Source: Rhizobiales bacterium Ga0077524
GTDB lineage: Bacteria; Pseudomonadota; Alphaproteobacteria; Rhizobiales; Hyphomicrobiaceae
Length of the DNA stretch: 64,000 nt
Direction of reading: 5' to 3'
Assembly (NCBI GenBank): GCA_001464755.1
Contig: LNDR01000415.1
Span: 39,512 to 103,511 of the forward strand
How positions within the stretch are numbered: the stretch's first letter is position 1; each line of letters begins with the position of its first letter. The position numbers were made by a program, and so were the translations under genes. Under the pieces are notes generated by a model. The model saw only the letters and a list, made by a program, of their open reading frames with translations, made no database searches and was not told where the DNA came from. Below are positions 35,955 to 48,483 of the stretch, piece by piece.

Positions 35955-37079
35955 ATGCAAGCGAGAGGTCGCGAAAGATCGGGACAGTTCTGGTGGCGGG
36001 CGGCGGAGCCGATCCCGACCCGACCGGAGCCGCTTGCCGCGATCCACGACGTGACCGAGGCGCCGGACATAGCCGCGCCGATTGCCCCTTCACCTGATCC
36101 GTCGCGCCACCGTCGGCCCGCGTCCGCGCCGAGCGTGTCTCGCGAGGACGCCCGCTACTGGCCGCGCTCCTCTGATCTCGGTGCCGTTCGACCGGAGCAG
36201 GGCGGTGCGCAGCGTCGTCAACCGGCAGTGTTTCCGCCACACGGCGATGCTTCCTATGGTCGTGAGCACGAGGCTGCCGGCCACACCAAGCAACGGCCGG
36301 CGTTCCGCCAGCCCCAAAGCCGGCGCAGGACCATTCGTCGCCGTCATGCTGTTCTCGCCGCGGGCCTTGTCGGTGCGCTCCTCTATGCGGCTGTCACCGG
36401 CTTCGGACGTCACGTGCGCCACGTCGATTCGCTCACTCACGAGATCGACCGCCTGCTCATCGCGGCAGGGCTCGGCATCAACGAGATTTCGCTGTCTGGG
36501 CATCGCCACACGCTGGATCCCGACATCTTCCGCGCACTTGGCGCCGGTCACCAGACGCTTCTGTCGTTCGATGTTCGCGCGGCCCGCCAGCGGATCGAGG
36601 CCTTGCCATGGATCGAAAGCGCGACGCTCGCTCGCGTGTTCCCTGACAAGCTCAAGGTCGAGCTTCGCGAGCGTACGGCTGCCGCAGTCTGGCTTGACGG
36701 CGATCGCACCGCCCTGGTCGACGCCGAGGGCCGCGTGCTCTCCTATGTCGCCTCCTTCGTGCCCCCCGATCTGCCGCGCGTCGCCGGTCCGGGCGCACCC
36801 GAGGCAGCCGCTGAGCTGAGAGCGGCGCTGCAGCGCTTTCCGACCGTCGCCTCGCGGCTGCATGTGGCCCGCCGCATCGGCCAGCGCCGGTGGGACCTCG
36901 AGCTTGCCAACACTGCAACGATCCGTCTGGCCGCCGGTTCATCGGCTGCCTCGCTCGACCGCCTGATGCGGCTCGAGAAGGAGACGCGCTGGCTGGATCA
37001 TCGTGGGCACGTCGTAGACCTGACGGTCCCGCGATCCATCGCCGTCTCCGCGCCTATTCCTCCCGCACGTCCGTTGTAG
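35955..37079 (+). CDS. ftsQ: Cell division protein FtsQ
   Basis: A 374-residue bitopic protein with a long, basic and proline-rich cytoplasmic N-terminus (about 125 residues), one membrane helix (HAVLAAGLVGALLYAAVTG), then a periplasmic POTRA domain starting INEISLSGHRHTL, followed by the beta domain containing LPWIESATLARVFPDKLKVE and WLDGDRTALVDAEGRVL. It is a divisome scaffold joining FtsB/FtsL. The extended N-terminus is usual for Hyphomicrobiales. Confidence 0.93.
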   Translation: MQARGRERSGQFWWRAAEPIPTRPEPLAAIHDVTEAPDIAAPIAPSPDPSRHRRPASAPSVSREDARYWPRSSDLGAVRPEQGGAQRRQPAVFPPHGDASYGREHEAAGHTKQRPAFRQPQSRRRTIRRRHAVLAAGLVGALLYAAVTGFGRHVRHVDSLTHEIDRLLIAAGLGINEISLSGHRHTLDPDIFRALGAGHQTLLSFDVRAARQRIEALPWIESATLARVFPDKLKVELRERTAAAVWLDGDRTALVDAEGRVLSYVASFVPPDLPRVAGPGAPEAAAELRAALQRFPTVASRLHVARRIGQRRWDLELANTATIRLAAGSSAASLDRLMRLEKETRWLDHRGHVVDLTVPRSIAVSAPIPPARPL

Positions 37080-37088
37080 GGAGATCGC

Positions 37089-38345
37089 ATGGCCATCTTT
37101 CATCAGTCCGCCAGCACGTCCGAGATCGTCGGTGCCCTCGACATCGGCACCTCCAAGATCTGCTGCGTCATCGCCGCGATCGACCGGGGCCAGCCAGTTC
37201 TACTGGGGCTCGGCCATCAGCGCGCGCGCGGCCTGAAGTCCGGCATGATCGTCGATGCCGACGAGGCCGAGCGCGCCGTCCGCTCTGCCGTCGCTCAGGC
37301 CGAGCGCATGGCAGGCATCTCGCTCGATAGCATCGTGGTCTCTGTCAGCTGCGGTCGTATTCGCTCGACCAGCTTCGTCGCGCGAGCCCCACTCGACGGT
37401 CCCGTCGTCCGCGAGACCGACATCGAGCGCATCCTGAGCGGCGGCGAGGCCTACCTCGATCGATCAGGCCGCACAGTCATCCAGTTGATGCGCTCCGACT
37501 GGCGCCTGGACAGTGCTGCGGGCATTGCCGATCCGCGCGGTCTGGCCGGCCGCGAGCTTGCGATCGATCTCACGGCCGTGACCGCCGACGACGGTCCGGT
37601 GCGCAATCTGCTGGGCATCATCGAGCGCAGCCACATGATAGCCGAGCGGCTGGTCGCAGCTCCCTATGCGAGCGCCATCGCGGTCACGACCGAGGACGAG
37701 CGCCGGCTGGGAACGCTGGTCGTCGAGATAGGGGCTGGCCTCACGTCGCTGGCGGGCTTCGTCGACGGCCGCCTCACCTACATCGACAGCGTGCCGGTCG
37801 GCGGCAACCATGTCACTTATGACATCGCCCGTGAACTCGTCACGACCGTCCCCGAGGCCGAGCGCATCAAGACGCTCTACGGCACCTTGGTCAAGGCGGC
37901 CTCGAACGAGAACGAGATCTTTGCCTATCCCGTCTCGGGCGAGGAGGACGGCGCCACCCATCAAGTTTCCAAGGCCTTCGTGCGCGAGGTGATCAAGCCA
38001 CGGATCGACGGCCTAATTGATCTCGTTCTCGAGCGGCTCGCCGAATCCGGGATGGCCGATGCGCTTCGCCGCCGTGTCGTCCTGACGGGCGGCGCCAGTC
38101 AGATCCTCGGCCTCGACCAAGCCTGGAGCGAGGGTGTTGGCGCCATGACGCGGATCGGTCGGCCACAGCCGATCGGCCGCATGTCGGCCAGCATGTGCAG
38201 TCCCGCGCTCTCGACGGTGATCGGAATGGTCGCCTGTGCCGGCGATCCGGCCCTCGCGTCGGGAGCCATGGGTGCCTCCGAGCATGGCCGGCGCGAGCGC
38301 GGCTACGTCGATCGAATGCACCGATGGATACGCGAGAGCTTTTGA
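37089..38345 (+). CDS. ftsA: Cell division protein FtsA
   Basis: A 418-residue actin-like ATPase. The phosphate-1 motif is [14 protein letters not shown]; later motifs are [14 protein letters not shown] and [13 protein letters not shown]. The SHS2/1C domain follows residue ~85. The C-terminus [11 protein letters not shown] is the amphipathic membrane-targeting helix. It tethers FtsZ to the membrane and recruits the divisome. AGGGAGAT lies a few nt before the ATG. It is 9 bp downstream of ftsQ. Confidence 0.96.
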   Translation: MAIFHQSASTSEIVGALDIGTSKICCVIAAIDRGQPVLLGLGHQRARGLKSGMIVDADEAERAVRSAVAQAERMAGISLDSIVVSVSCGRIRSTSFVARAPLDGPVVRETDIERILSGGEAYLDRSGRTVIQLMRSDWRLDSAAGIADPRGLAGRELAIDLTAVTADDGPVRNLLGIIERSHMIAERLVAAPYASAIAVTTEDERRLGTLVVEIGAGLTSLAGFVDGRLTYIDSVPVGGNHVTYDIARELVTTVPEAERIKTLYGTLVKAASNENEIFAYPVSGEEDGATHQVSKAFVREVIKPRIDGLIDLVLERLAESGMADALRRRVVLTGGASQILGLDQAWSEGVGAMTRIGRPQPIGRMSASMCSPALSTVIGMVACAGDPALASGAMGASEHGRRERGYVDRMHRWIRESF

Positions 38346-38427
38346 GTTCGCCCTGCGGGGCGCGAATGAAAGTCGGAGCGGGCGCAAAGCAGCAAGCGCT
38401 CGCCAGGATCGAAGGGGCCAGAATCGC

Positions 38428-39996
38428 ATGAGCATCACTCACGAGACGTCGCAACTCATCGAGCTCAAGCCCCGCATCGTCGTCATCGGGGTCGGTGGCG
38501 CGGGCGGCAATGCGATCAACAATATGATCGCGTCCGGGTTGGCCGGCGTCGAGTACGTCGCGGCCAACACCGACGCTCAGGCGCTGGTCACCTCCAGTGC
38601 TGAGCGTCGCATCCAGCTCGGCGTCAATCTCACCGAGGGCCTGGGGGCCGGCTCCAAGCCCGAGATCGGCGAGGCCGCGGCCGAGGAGGCGATCGACGAC
38701 ATCCGCAGCCAGGTTGCAGGCGCCCACATGGTGTTCATCGCCGCAGGTATGGGCGGCGGCACCGGCACTGGAGCGGCAGCCGTCATTGCCAGGGCCGCAC
38801 GCGACTTGGGCGTCCTGACCGTCGGCATCGTGACCAAGCCGTTTCAGTTCGAGGGCACCCGGCGGATGCGCACGGCAGAGGCCGGCATCGCCGAGTTGCG
38901 CAAGTACGTCGACACGCTCATCGTCATTCCGAACCAGAACCTGTTCCGCATCGCGACCGAGAAGACCACGTTCGCCGAAGCCTTCGTTCTTGCCGACCGG
39001 GTGCTCTATTCGGGCGTCGCCTGCATCGTCGATTTGATTGTCAAGGACGGGTTGATCAACCTCGATTTCGCTGACGTGCGCACCGTCATGAGCGGCATGG
39101 GTACAGCGATGATGGGCACTGGCGAAGCCACGGGCGAGCGCCGTGCCTACCGTGCCGCCGAGGAGGCGATCTCCAATCCGCTGCTCGACGAGGTGACGCT
39201 GAAGGGCGCCAAAGGCGTGCTGCTGTCGATCATTGGCGGCCGCAACATGACGCTCTACGAGGTCGACGAGGCCGCAAGCCGCGTCCGCGAGGAGGTGGAC
39301 CCCGAGGCCAACATCATCGTCGGCGCCACGTTCGACGACCAACTCGGTGACAGCGTCCGCGTGGCCATCGTTGCCTCGGGCTTGAGTGGGGGCCAGCCGC
39401 CGCAGCGAGTGCCGACAGGCAACGCATACGACACGCGGCTGCCCCCGGCGCTCCCGCCGAGCGCTGCCGTCGGTGCGCCGTCGGTCTCGATGACACCGCC
39501 CCCGCATCCGGTCGATGCCGGCTCACTAGGCGGGCCGCGCGTTTCGCCGTCGTCCCCCATCCGTCCTATGCACGCTCCGGCGTATGGTCGCCCCTCCGGC
39601 CATCAGCCCGACTCTGCGGCCCAATCGCAACCGCCGCGCGAGTTGTGGCGAGGACCCGGCAACGTTGTGATCGAGGAAGCCGCTTCGTCACATGCGCTGC
39701 CCCATTTGAACCGGGTGTCGCAGTCGCCGCCGCCGCCCGTGGCTCCAGAGACATCGCCATTCGTCCCGTCGCCCCCGGAGGACGTGCGTCGACCAACGTC
39801 GCGGCGGGTACCGGACCTCGATGAGTTCCCGCCGGTCGGGCAGCGCGAATATCGTGCCAAGACCAGCTATCAGGGCGATGCGCCGCGCCACCGCGAACAA
39901 GCGGCGGCTCCTGTGCAGGCGCAGCCCGAGCCGCCTGTGCGCAGCGGCTTGCTGCACCGCATGATAGGGTCGGCCCGAAGGTCTATTCGTCAGTAG
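38428..39996 (+). CDS. ftsZ: Cell division GTPase FtsZ, C-terminal peptide not recognised
   Basis: A 522-residue tubulin homolog starting [16 protein letters not shown]. The GTP-binding T4 loop is [16 protein letters not shown], with [14 protein letters not shown] at the N-terminus and [11 protein letters not shown] as the T7 loop. Residues ~330-522 form a long proline-rich linker. Its end, [16 protein letters not shown], lacks the IPAFLRRQ-like conserved peptide that usually binds FtsA and other partners. No such peptide was found in other frames downstream. AAGGGG lies about 12 nt upstream of the ATG. Confidence 0.95.
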   Translation: MSITHETSQLIELKPRIVVIGVGGAGGNAINNMIASGLAGVEYVAANTDAQALVTSSAERRIQLGVNLTEGLGAGSKPEIGEAAAEEAIDDIRSQVAGAHMVFIAAGMGGGTGTGAAAVIARAARDLGVLTVGIVTKPFQFEGTRRMRTAEAGIAELRKYVDTLIVIPNQNLFRIATEKTTFAEAFVLADRVLYSGVACIVDLIVKDGLINLDFADVRTVMSGMGTAMMGTGEATGERRAYRAAEEAISNPLLDEVTLKGAKGVLLSIIGGRNMTLYEVDEAASRVREEVDPEANIIVGATFDDQLGDSVRVAIVASGLSGGQPPQRVPTGNAYDTRLPPALPPSAAVGAPSVSMTPPPHPVDAGSLGGPRVSPSSPIRPMHAPAYGRPSGHQPDSAAQSQPPRELWRGPGNVVIEEAASSHALPHLNRVSQSPPPPVAPETSPFVPSPPEDVRRPTSRRVPDLDEFPPVGQREYRAKTSYQGDAPRHREQAAAPVQAQPEPPVRSGLLHRMIGSARRSIRQ

Positions 39997-40317
39997 GCGA
40001 CAATGCCGTCCGATGCGTCCTTGCGACTCGGGCTCAGGGGGCCATTTTATGCTTGCGAATCAAAATGCAATGTATCCTTCTCGTGTCGCAGCAATGCATG
40101 GTAACAGACCGTAAGAAACCGTGATTTGGCGGCTGCTTTGCAACTCCGTAGTGTCGTTCTCAGGAGACAGGCCGAATCGCCAGGAAGTGGTGGGGTCGAT
40201 CCGAAAGGGTCGATCACTTCTCAAGCAAAAAATCGCGCGGCGGCATGTCTAGGGGGCGGCAGGAAGCAAGATCTGGGGATCGCTTCATTGCTGCAGGGGA
40301 TCGAGGGACGGCGCACA
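39997..40317. other. ftsZ-lpxC intergenic region
   Basis: 321 bp without a gene. The region around 40045-40120 is AT-richer than its surroundings and includes TGTATCCT (40071-40078), which could be an extended -10 box, although no -35 at good spacing was found. A direct repeat GGGTCGATC occurs twice near 40193-40216. It probably carries the lpxC promoter. Confidence 0.4.
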
Positions 40318-41223
40318 ATGTCGAAGCGATTCATCGGCGCTCGCCAGACGACGATTGCTCGTGAGGCAAGGGTCGAGGGGGCGGGGGTGCACAGTGGGGC
40401 TGCGGCTTCCATCACACTCCATCCGGCTCCGGCTGACGCAGGACTGAAGTTCCTGGTCACCAAGAAGGGACGGGTCGTCGCGGAGATCGCGGCCACTTAT
40501 AAGGTCACGGTCTCCACGGTGGAGCACCTCCTGTCGGCCCTGCGAGGGTTGTCGGTCGACAATTGCTACATCGAGATCGATAGCCGCGAAGTTCCGATCA
40601 TGGATGGTAGCGCCGCTCCGTTCGTTGCCGCGATCGACGAGGTCGGGCTGCGCGAGCTCTCGGCGCCCCGCAAGTTCATCAAGGTGCTGAAGTCCGTGAC
40701 CGTTGCCGAGGGCGATGCGTTCGGCGAAATTGCGCCTCACTCGAGCTTCCATCTCGACGTCGAGATTGACTTTCCGAGCGCTGTGATCGGCCGGCAGCGC
40801 ATGAGCCTCGATCTCAATCCAGGGACGTACCGGAACGAGGTTGCTCGTGCTCGCACGTTCGGCTTCATGCATGATGTCGAGAAGTTGTGGAAGTCGGGTC
40901 TCGCGCTCGGCGCCTCTCTCGAGAACACCGTGGCGATCGGTGAGGATCGCGTTATCAATCCCGAAGGGCTGCGTTTCCCGCAGGAGTTCGTCCGCCATAA
41001 GCTCTTGGACGCGGTTGGCGACCTGACCTTGGCTGGCTTGCCACTGCTCGGCGCTTTCCGCTCGGTTCGTGGTGGCCATCGCCTGAACTCCATGGTTCTA
41101 CAGGCTTTGTTCGCCGATCCTGAGGCGTGGTCGCTGGTTGAGGCACCTCGAGTTCGCGACGTTGCGGCACTCGACCGTCCATTCGCCCACTCGAGCATCG
41201 GATTCGCTGCCGAGCGGACCTGA
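40318..41223 (+). CDS. lpxC: UDP-3-O-acyl-GlcNAc deacetylase LpxC with an apparent internal deletion
   Basis: A 301-residue protein starting MSKRFIGARQTT. LpxC motifs are present: GAGVHSG, zinc-site VSTVEHLLSAL (Glu69, His70), DNCYIEIDSREVPIMDGSAAPF, RARTFGFMHDVE and FVRHKLLDAVGDL with the other zinc His and Asp. Between YK (residues 61-62) and VTVSTVEH the family normally has a further ~14-16 residues including the LCT strand; they are absent, in frame, at about 40500-40506. It catalyses the committed step of lipid A synthesis. Activity of this form is uncertain. Confidence 0.9.
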   Translation: MSKRFIGARQTTIAREARVEGAGVHSGAAASITLHPAPADAGLKFLVTKKGRVVAEIAATYKVTVSTVEHLLSALRGLSVDNCYIEIDSREVPIMDGSAAPFVAAIDEVGLRELSAPRKFIKVLKSVTVAEGDAFGEIAPHSSFHLDVEIDFPSAVIGRQRMSLDLNPGTYRNEVARARTFGFMHDVEKLWKSGLALGASLENTVAIGEDRVINPEGLRFPQEFVRHKLLDAVGDLTLAGLPLLGAFRSVRGGHRLNSMVLQALFADPEAWSLVEAPRVRDVAALDRPFAHSSIGFAAERT

Positions 41224-41512
41224 ATGCCGACTTTCTTCGCTTCTTGGCAGCCCTGGAAAAGGCGGGAAGATCCTGGGGGCTCCGTTTGTATGCCGTGTTT
41301 GCTCATGCTACGAAAAGCAACGCGGCCGAATCGAATCGGCTGGGCATGTCGGCCTCATTGATGTCGCCATGTCATTTGAGACTGGCGATGCGAGCACGCA
41401 AAGTGCACGGGGCCGGGCAAATGCAGCGGCGACACGTGGCGCCAACCTGCAAGTCCAACGACCGTGCGGGCGGGGTCGGGCTAGGGACAGCTCGAGGCAC
41501 AAGGGCACCAAG

Positions 41513-42502
41513 ATGACATTCCTGACGATGTCGAGGAGCCGCCGCGCGCAACTTTCGTGCGCCATCGTAGCGGTGTCACTGATCGGCGGGTGCGCATCGT
41601 CGAGCGATGTGACCAAGGCGCTGAATCCAGATCCGCCCGGCAAGATGTATGCCGAGGCCGACGCCTACCTCGCCAAGGGGTTTCACGAGGAGGCTGCAAA
41701 GCGCTTCGAGGAGTTGGACCGCGATCACCCCTACGCACCGGAAGCCCGTCGGGCCATGGTTATGGCCGCCTACGCTTTCTACAAGGCCGGCAAGCATCCC
41801 GAGGCGATCGCCTCTGCCCGGCGTTTCACGTCTCTGCATCCGGGATCCAAGGACGCCGCACTCGCCCATCATGTGGTCGCTTCCGCCTACTTCGACGACA
41901 TCAAGGACCCGACCCACGATCAAACGGCCGCCCGCCGCGCATTGGCCGAGCTTCGCATAGTCGCCTCGCGCTATCCCGAGAGCCCTTACGCCAAGCAGGC
42001 CGAGAATCGCATGCGAATCGCCGAGGATTCGATTGCCGCTTCGGAGATGAACGTCGGGCGCTACTACCTCAAGAAGGGCCAGTACGTCGCGGCGATCAAT
42101 CGTTTCAAGGTGGTCGTCGGCGAGCACCAGACGACGCAGCACGTCGAGGAGGCGTTGCATCGTTTGGTCGAGGCCAACGTCGCCCTCGGTATCATTCCCG
42201 AAGCGCAGTCGGCAGCCGCCGTGCTCGGCTACAATTACCCATCGTCGAAGTGGTATCAGAACTCCTTCGCGCTTCTAGGCAAGCAAGGCGTCAAGCCTCA
42301 GGAATCGCAGGGCAGCTGGATCAGCCGCCAGTGGAAGACGCTGACGCCGGGCAGCACCGCCCCGAAAGCAACGCCCGCTTCCCAGCCGCCGCAGCCGACG
42401 CCCGAGCCGCTTCCGCCCGAGCGCGCAGTGCCAAGGTCCGATCTCCCCACGGCCAGCACGACACGGCCCACGCGTCCGATGGGCCTGACTGCCATTCAGT
42501 GA
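41513..42502 (+). CDS. bamD: Outer-membrane assembly lipoprotein BamD
   Basis: A 329-residue lipoprotein. A basic N-terminus and hydrophobic core end in the lipobox LIGGC, so the mature protein starts at Cys. TPR-like repeats follow (YAEADAYLAKGFHEEAAKRF, AAYAFYKAGKHPEAIASARR, VGRYYLKKGQYVAAINRF), typical of BamD/ComL, then a proline-rich tail. The ATG at 41513 is preceded by AAGGG at 7 nt. It works with BamA in outer-membrane protein insertion and often follows lpxC in this order. Confidence 0.94.
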   Translation: MTFLTMSRSRRAQLSCAIVAVSLIGGCASSSDVTKALNPDPPGKMYAEADAYLAKGFHEEAAKRFEELDRDHPYAPEARRAMVMAAYAFYKAGKHPEAIASARRFTSLHPGSKDAALAHHVVASAYFDDIKDPTHDQTAARRALAELRIVASRYPESPYAKQAENRMRIAEDSIAASEMNVGRYYLKKGQYVAAINRFKVVVGEHQTTQHVEEALHRLVEANVALGIIPEAQSAAAVLGYNYPSSKWYQNSFALLGKQGVKPQESQGSWISRQWKTLTPGSTAPKATPASQPPQPTPEPLPPERAVPRSDLPTASTTRPTRPMGLTAIQ

Positions 42503-42560
42503 CGGGACTTCACCGTCTCAAGCCGCGCAGCGGGGCTCGATAGTCGTCATGATCACGTGA

Positions 42561-44996
<2,436 letters not shown>

Positions 44997-45027
44997 GGCC
45001 GTCAACGACCAAACGTAAGCCGGCCCT

Positions 45028-46350
45028 TCAACCCGATATCCCGCTGGGTCGCTCCAGCCCATAGTGCTGGCGCAGTGTCCGGCCCTCGTACTCGGTCCGG
45101 AATCGACCCCGCCGTCGTAGGATGGGCACGACCTCCTCGGTGAACACGTCCAGCATCCAAGGCAGCAGCGGTGGCATGACGTTGAACCCGTCCGCCGCGC
45201 CGCTGTCCACCCAGTCCTCGATCGTATCCGCCACCTGCTCCGGCGTGCCCGCCATCACGAAATGCCCGCGCGCTCCGGCGAGCTTGCCGAGAAGTTGCCT
45301 GAGCGTTGGCTTTTCGCGCCGTACTGCGCCGACGATCAGCTCGGTACGCCCGCGCGAACTCTGATTGTCCGCCGGATCCGGGAAGTCCTCCGGTCGCAGC
45401 ACCTGGTCCAGCTTGAGGTGCGAGAAATCGTGACCGTCGAACCGGTCCGAGAGCCGCGACAGCCCGATCCGTGTGTCGGCGAGTTCGTTCAGCTCCTGCT
45501 GTAGCCGGTTCGCCTCCGCTTCCGTGCCCGCGATCATGGCGCTGATCCCCGGCAGCACGAGCAGCTGGCTCGGAGCCCGGCCTGCAGCCACGACCCGCGC
45601 TTTGATATCGCGGTAGAACTCGACCGCAGTGCTCTTCTCGATGTGCGCGGTGAACACCGCCTCGGCGTGCCGCGCCGCGAAGTCCTTCCCCGTATCGGAC
45701 GAGCCAGCCTGAACCAGTACCGGCCAGCCTTGCGGCGAGCGCGGCATGTTGAGCGGCCCGGCGACCTCGAAGCTCTCGCCTTTGTGATTGATCGGCCGCA
45801 CCAGCGCCTTCTTGACGAACACGCCGCTGCTCCGGTCGTCGACCACCGCCCCGTCGCCCCAGCTGTTCCAGAGCGCCTTCATGACCTCGACGAATTCCTC
45901 GCCCTTCGCGTAACGATCCGCGTGCGACAGGCGGCCGGCCCCGCCGAAGTTGCGGCTGCCCGCGATGCTGAACGAGGTCACGATGTTCCACGCCGCCCGG
46001 CCTCGGCTGATGTGGTCCAGCGAGCAGAGCTGGCGTGCCAGATTGAAAGGTTCAGTGTGACTGGTGGATGCGGTGCCGATCAGCCCGATGCGGCTCGTCG
46101 CAAACGCGATTGCACTGAGCGCCGTCAGCGGCTCGAGCCACAGCCGCGCCGAACTGTCGACGTCCGGCGGCAGGTTCAAGACGTCGGCGAGAAAGATCGA
46201 GTCGAAATGTGCCGCCTCCGCCTTGCGTGCGCACTCGACGTAGTGGTCGATGTCCGTCAACGCGCGCGGCGTCGAACGCGGATGCCGCCACGCCGCCTCG
46301 TGATGGCCACGCCCATAAATGAAGAGATTGAGATGCAGCCGCCGCTTCAT
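45028..46350 (-). CDS. LLM-class flavin-dependent monooxygenase (NtaA/DszA type)
   Basis: A 440-residue protein starting MKRRLHLNLFIYGRGHHEAA. Typical of the NtaA/SnaA/DszA FMN monooxygenases are FDSIFLADVLNLPPDV, LEPLTALSAIAFATSRIGL, SLDHISRGRAAWNIVTS, VLVQAGSSDTGKDFAA and GFNVMPPLLPWMLDVF. These enzymes use reduced FMN from a separate reductase to oxidise xenobiotics or sulfur and amine compounds. The substrate cannot be inferred. It is convergent with ligA and separated by 31 bp. Confidence 0.9.
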   Translation of the reverse strand: MKRRLHLNLFIYGRGHHEAAWRHPRSTPRALTDIDHYVECARKAEAAHFDSIFLADVLNLPPDVDSSARLWLEPLTALSAIAFATSRIGLIGTASTSHTEPFNLARQLCSLDHISRGRAAWNIVTSFSIAGSRNFGGAGRLSHADRYAKGEEFVEVMKALWNSWGDGAVVDDRSSGVFVKKALVRPINHKGESFEVAGPLNMPRSPQGWPVLVQAGSSDTGKDFAARHAEAVFTAHIEKSTAVEFYRDIKARVVAAGRAPSQLLVLPGISAMIAGTEAEANRLQQELNELADTRIGLSRLSDRFDGHDFSHLKLDQVLRPEDFPDPADNQSSRGRTELIVGAVRREKPTLRQLLGKLAGARGHFVMAGTPEQVADTIEDWVDSGAADGFNVMPPLLPWMLDVFTEEVVPILRRRGRFRTEYEGRTLRQHYGLERPSGISG

Positions 46351-46432
46351 GGAGCCCTCGAAGACCGTTGCAGGAGCGATGCTAGCAGAGGAGGCGTCCG
46401 GGGCAACGCATGCGCGCGTCGGGATCTGTCCA

Positions 46433-47680
46433 TCAGTACGTCGCCTTGATCTGAGCAAACCCTGCGCTCGCCGTCCGAGCCTCGGCCGTGCACGCGGCGA
46501 GGTCCGACAGATACTGTTCCATCGACGGCGCATGCAGCAGTGACATCATCCGGTGCAGCCCCTTCGGCCGCTGCGTCAGTCCCGCCACCCAGCCCTTCGC
46601 GGCCATCAGCTCGGCCACACGGAACACGTCCACCTCGTCCGAACCCACCGCCACGATCGAGAGGTGCGGGTCACCGATCACATGCAGCCCCGCAATGGCG
46701 CCGATGCCCTCGCGGTAGCGGTCGATCGCCGCCATCAATTCGCCGGCAAGGCGCCGGTAGCCCTCGCGCCCCAGATGATTGATCACCGCCCACGCACCCG
46801 CCACCGCACCGCCCGGTCGCGTGCCGACGATCGTCGTCGTCGCGAACCGGCCATTGGGCCACACGTCCGCATCGAAGCCGTGGTGCAGGGCGTGGGCCGC
46901 GTCGCGATAGAAAACCGTCGAAGCGGGCTTCGGCGTGTAGCCGAACTTGTGCAGATCGGCCGAGAGCGACATGACGCCCGGCAGATGCATCTCGAAGTCA
47001 GGGACGTTCCGCCCGAGATCGCGCACGAACGGCGCCAGATATCCGCCGACGCAGGCATCGACGTGCAGCCACAAACCCTTGCTCACGGCCAGCTTGGACA
47101 GCGCCTCGATCGGGTCGATGATCCCGAATGGAAAGCACGGCGCCGAGCCAACCAGCATGATCGTATCGCCATCGACGTGCCGAGCCAGCGCAGCCACGTC
47201 GGCGCGATAATCCGAACCCGCCGGGACCCGCCGCACCTCGAGGTCCATCAGCCGCGCCGCCTTGTCGAACGCCGGATGCGCAGTCTCTGGCATGACGAGG
47301 TTGCCACGGTGGCCAGCATTGCCCCGTTCGGCGCGTGCCAAATTGCGGGCCGCCTGCACGGCCATGATGATGCTTTCAGTGCCGCCGGTGGTCATGAACC
47401 CCTGCGCGCCGTCCGGTGCCCGGAAGAGGTCGAGCCCCATTTCGACCACCTCGCGCTCCATCTGCCCGAGGCTGAGGAAGGCCCGCTTCGCGCCGAGCGC
47501 ATTCTCCGCGAACATCTCGTTGAACGCAGCCCGCCCGATCTCGTCGACGGCGTCGTCGGCCTTGAACACGAACAGCGGCACGCGCCCGCCGCGCCAGTCG
47601 GCGTCGCCCGCCTTGCGCGCCCGAATTTCAGCGAGCACGTCGGGATGGCTGCGACCAGCTTTCGGAAACGTCTTGCGCAT
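46433..47680 (-). CDS. PLP-dependent decarboxylase / sphingosine-phosphate-lyase-like enzyme
   Basis: A 415-residue fold-type I PLP enzyme of the group II decarboxylase superfamily. Elements include TTGGTESIIMAV (phosphate cup), Asp208 in LHVDACVGG (pyridine-N partner) and Lys245 in SADLHKFGYTPKP (Schiff base). The HKFGY context and pattern resemble bacterial sphingosine-1-phosphate lyase/aspartate decarboxylase-like enzymes. The precise substrate is open. It lies on the same strand as the monooxygenase downstream. Confidence 0.87.
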   Translation of the reverse strand: MRKTFPKAGRSHPDVLAEIRARKAGDADWRGGRVPLFVFKADDAVDEIGRAAFNEMFAENALGAKRAFLSLGQMEREVVEMGLDLFRAPDGAQGFMTTGGTESIIMAVQAARNLARAERGNAGHRGNLVMPETAHPAFDKAARLMDLEVRRVPAGSDYRADVAALARHVDGDTIMLVGSAPCFPFGIIDPIEALSKLAVSKGLWLHVDACVGGYLAPFVRDLGRNVPDFEMHLPGVMSLSADLHKFGYTPKPASTVFYRDAAHALHHGFDADVWPNGRFATTTIVGTRPGGAVAGAWAVINHLGREGYRRLAGELMAAIDRYREGIGAIAGLHVIGDPHLSIVAVGSDEVDVFRVAELMAAKGWVAGLTQRPKGLHRMMSLLHAPSMEQYLSDLAACTAEARTASAGFAQIKATY

Positions 47681-47742
47681 TGGCCTCTCCTCGCGCCGGA
47701 TTTCTTGCCAGCATGGCGCGATGCGAGGCGCGGCGCTACCGG

Positions 47743-48483
47743 CTAGGCGTGCACTGCAGGCTTCTCGGCGCTGATCGCCAGGAACGCCGCGCCAATCTTC
47801 GTCACGCGGCCGAGCACGCCATCGATCGGATCCATCCAGCGTGCCGCGATCCCGATCCGCGGATAGTAGACGGCCCCGTGCACCGGGCCGGGCACCAATC
47901 CCGCCTGCTCGGCAAGTCGCTTAAGCTCGCCCGGAGTCCGGAAGTGCCCGCGCTGCCAAAGCGGCGACCCGAGCCACGCGCGAACCCGTCGCTCCGCCGC
48001 CCAACTGCTCCACCGGCCAAGCTCGCCGATCACCAGTCGCCCACCGGGCTTCAAGACACGCGCGATCTCGCCGAACGCCGGGCTGCCGTCAGCGACGAAG
48101 CACAGGATCGTCTGCGCGACGACCATGTCGAAGTCCTCGGCCTTGAACGGCAGCGCCTCGGCTGGCCCCAGATGCAAGGCGAGCGGCACGCCGGCCTCCC
48201 GCGCCCGTTCGCGTGCTGCAGCGATCATGCGCTCGGAGGCATCGACCCCCGTCACCTCGGCGCCGCGCTTCGCCAACTCGACGGCGAGTGCCCCGTCGCC
48301 GCAACCGACCTCGAGCAAACGCTTGCCCGTCACGTCGCCGATCAACTCCAGCATCAGCCGCCGCTCGATCCGCTCCGTGATCGCCCCCAGCTCGGAGGCC
48401 CGCCACTTGGCATAAACCTGCGGATCAAGGCCAGGAAGGGCGCGCCGATCGCACTGTGCCGGAGCATTTGAGGACTGTTCCAT
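47743..48483 (-). CDS. Class I SAM-dependent methyltransferase
   Basis: A 246-residue protein. Motif I is LLEVGCGDGALAVELA, then VTGVDASERMIAAAR (acidic residue binding ribose), DMVVAQTILCFV and LKPGGRLVIGELG. It resembles methyltransferase domain 11 (UbiE/BioC-like) enzymes. A small-molecule acceptor is likely but unidentified. No membrane segment is seen. It is upstream of the PLP enzyme on the same strand, with 62 bp between. Confidence 0.88.
   Translation of the reverse strand: MEQSSNAPAQCDRRALPGLDPQVYAKWRASELGAITERIERRLMLELIGDVTGKRLLEVGCGDGALAVELAKRGAEVTGVDASERMIAAARERAREAGVPLALHLGPAEALPFKAEDFDMVVAQTILCFVADGSPAFGEIARVLKPGGRLVIGELGRWSSWAAERRVRAWLGSPLWQRGHFRTPGELKRLAEQAGLVPGPVHGAVYYPRIGIAARWMDPIDGVLGRVTKIGAAFLAISAEKPAVHA

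Noticed and set aside
40053..40078. lpxC promoter TTGCGA ... TATCCT
   Set aside because: The spacer is only 14 bp, too short for a sigma-70 promoter.
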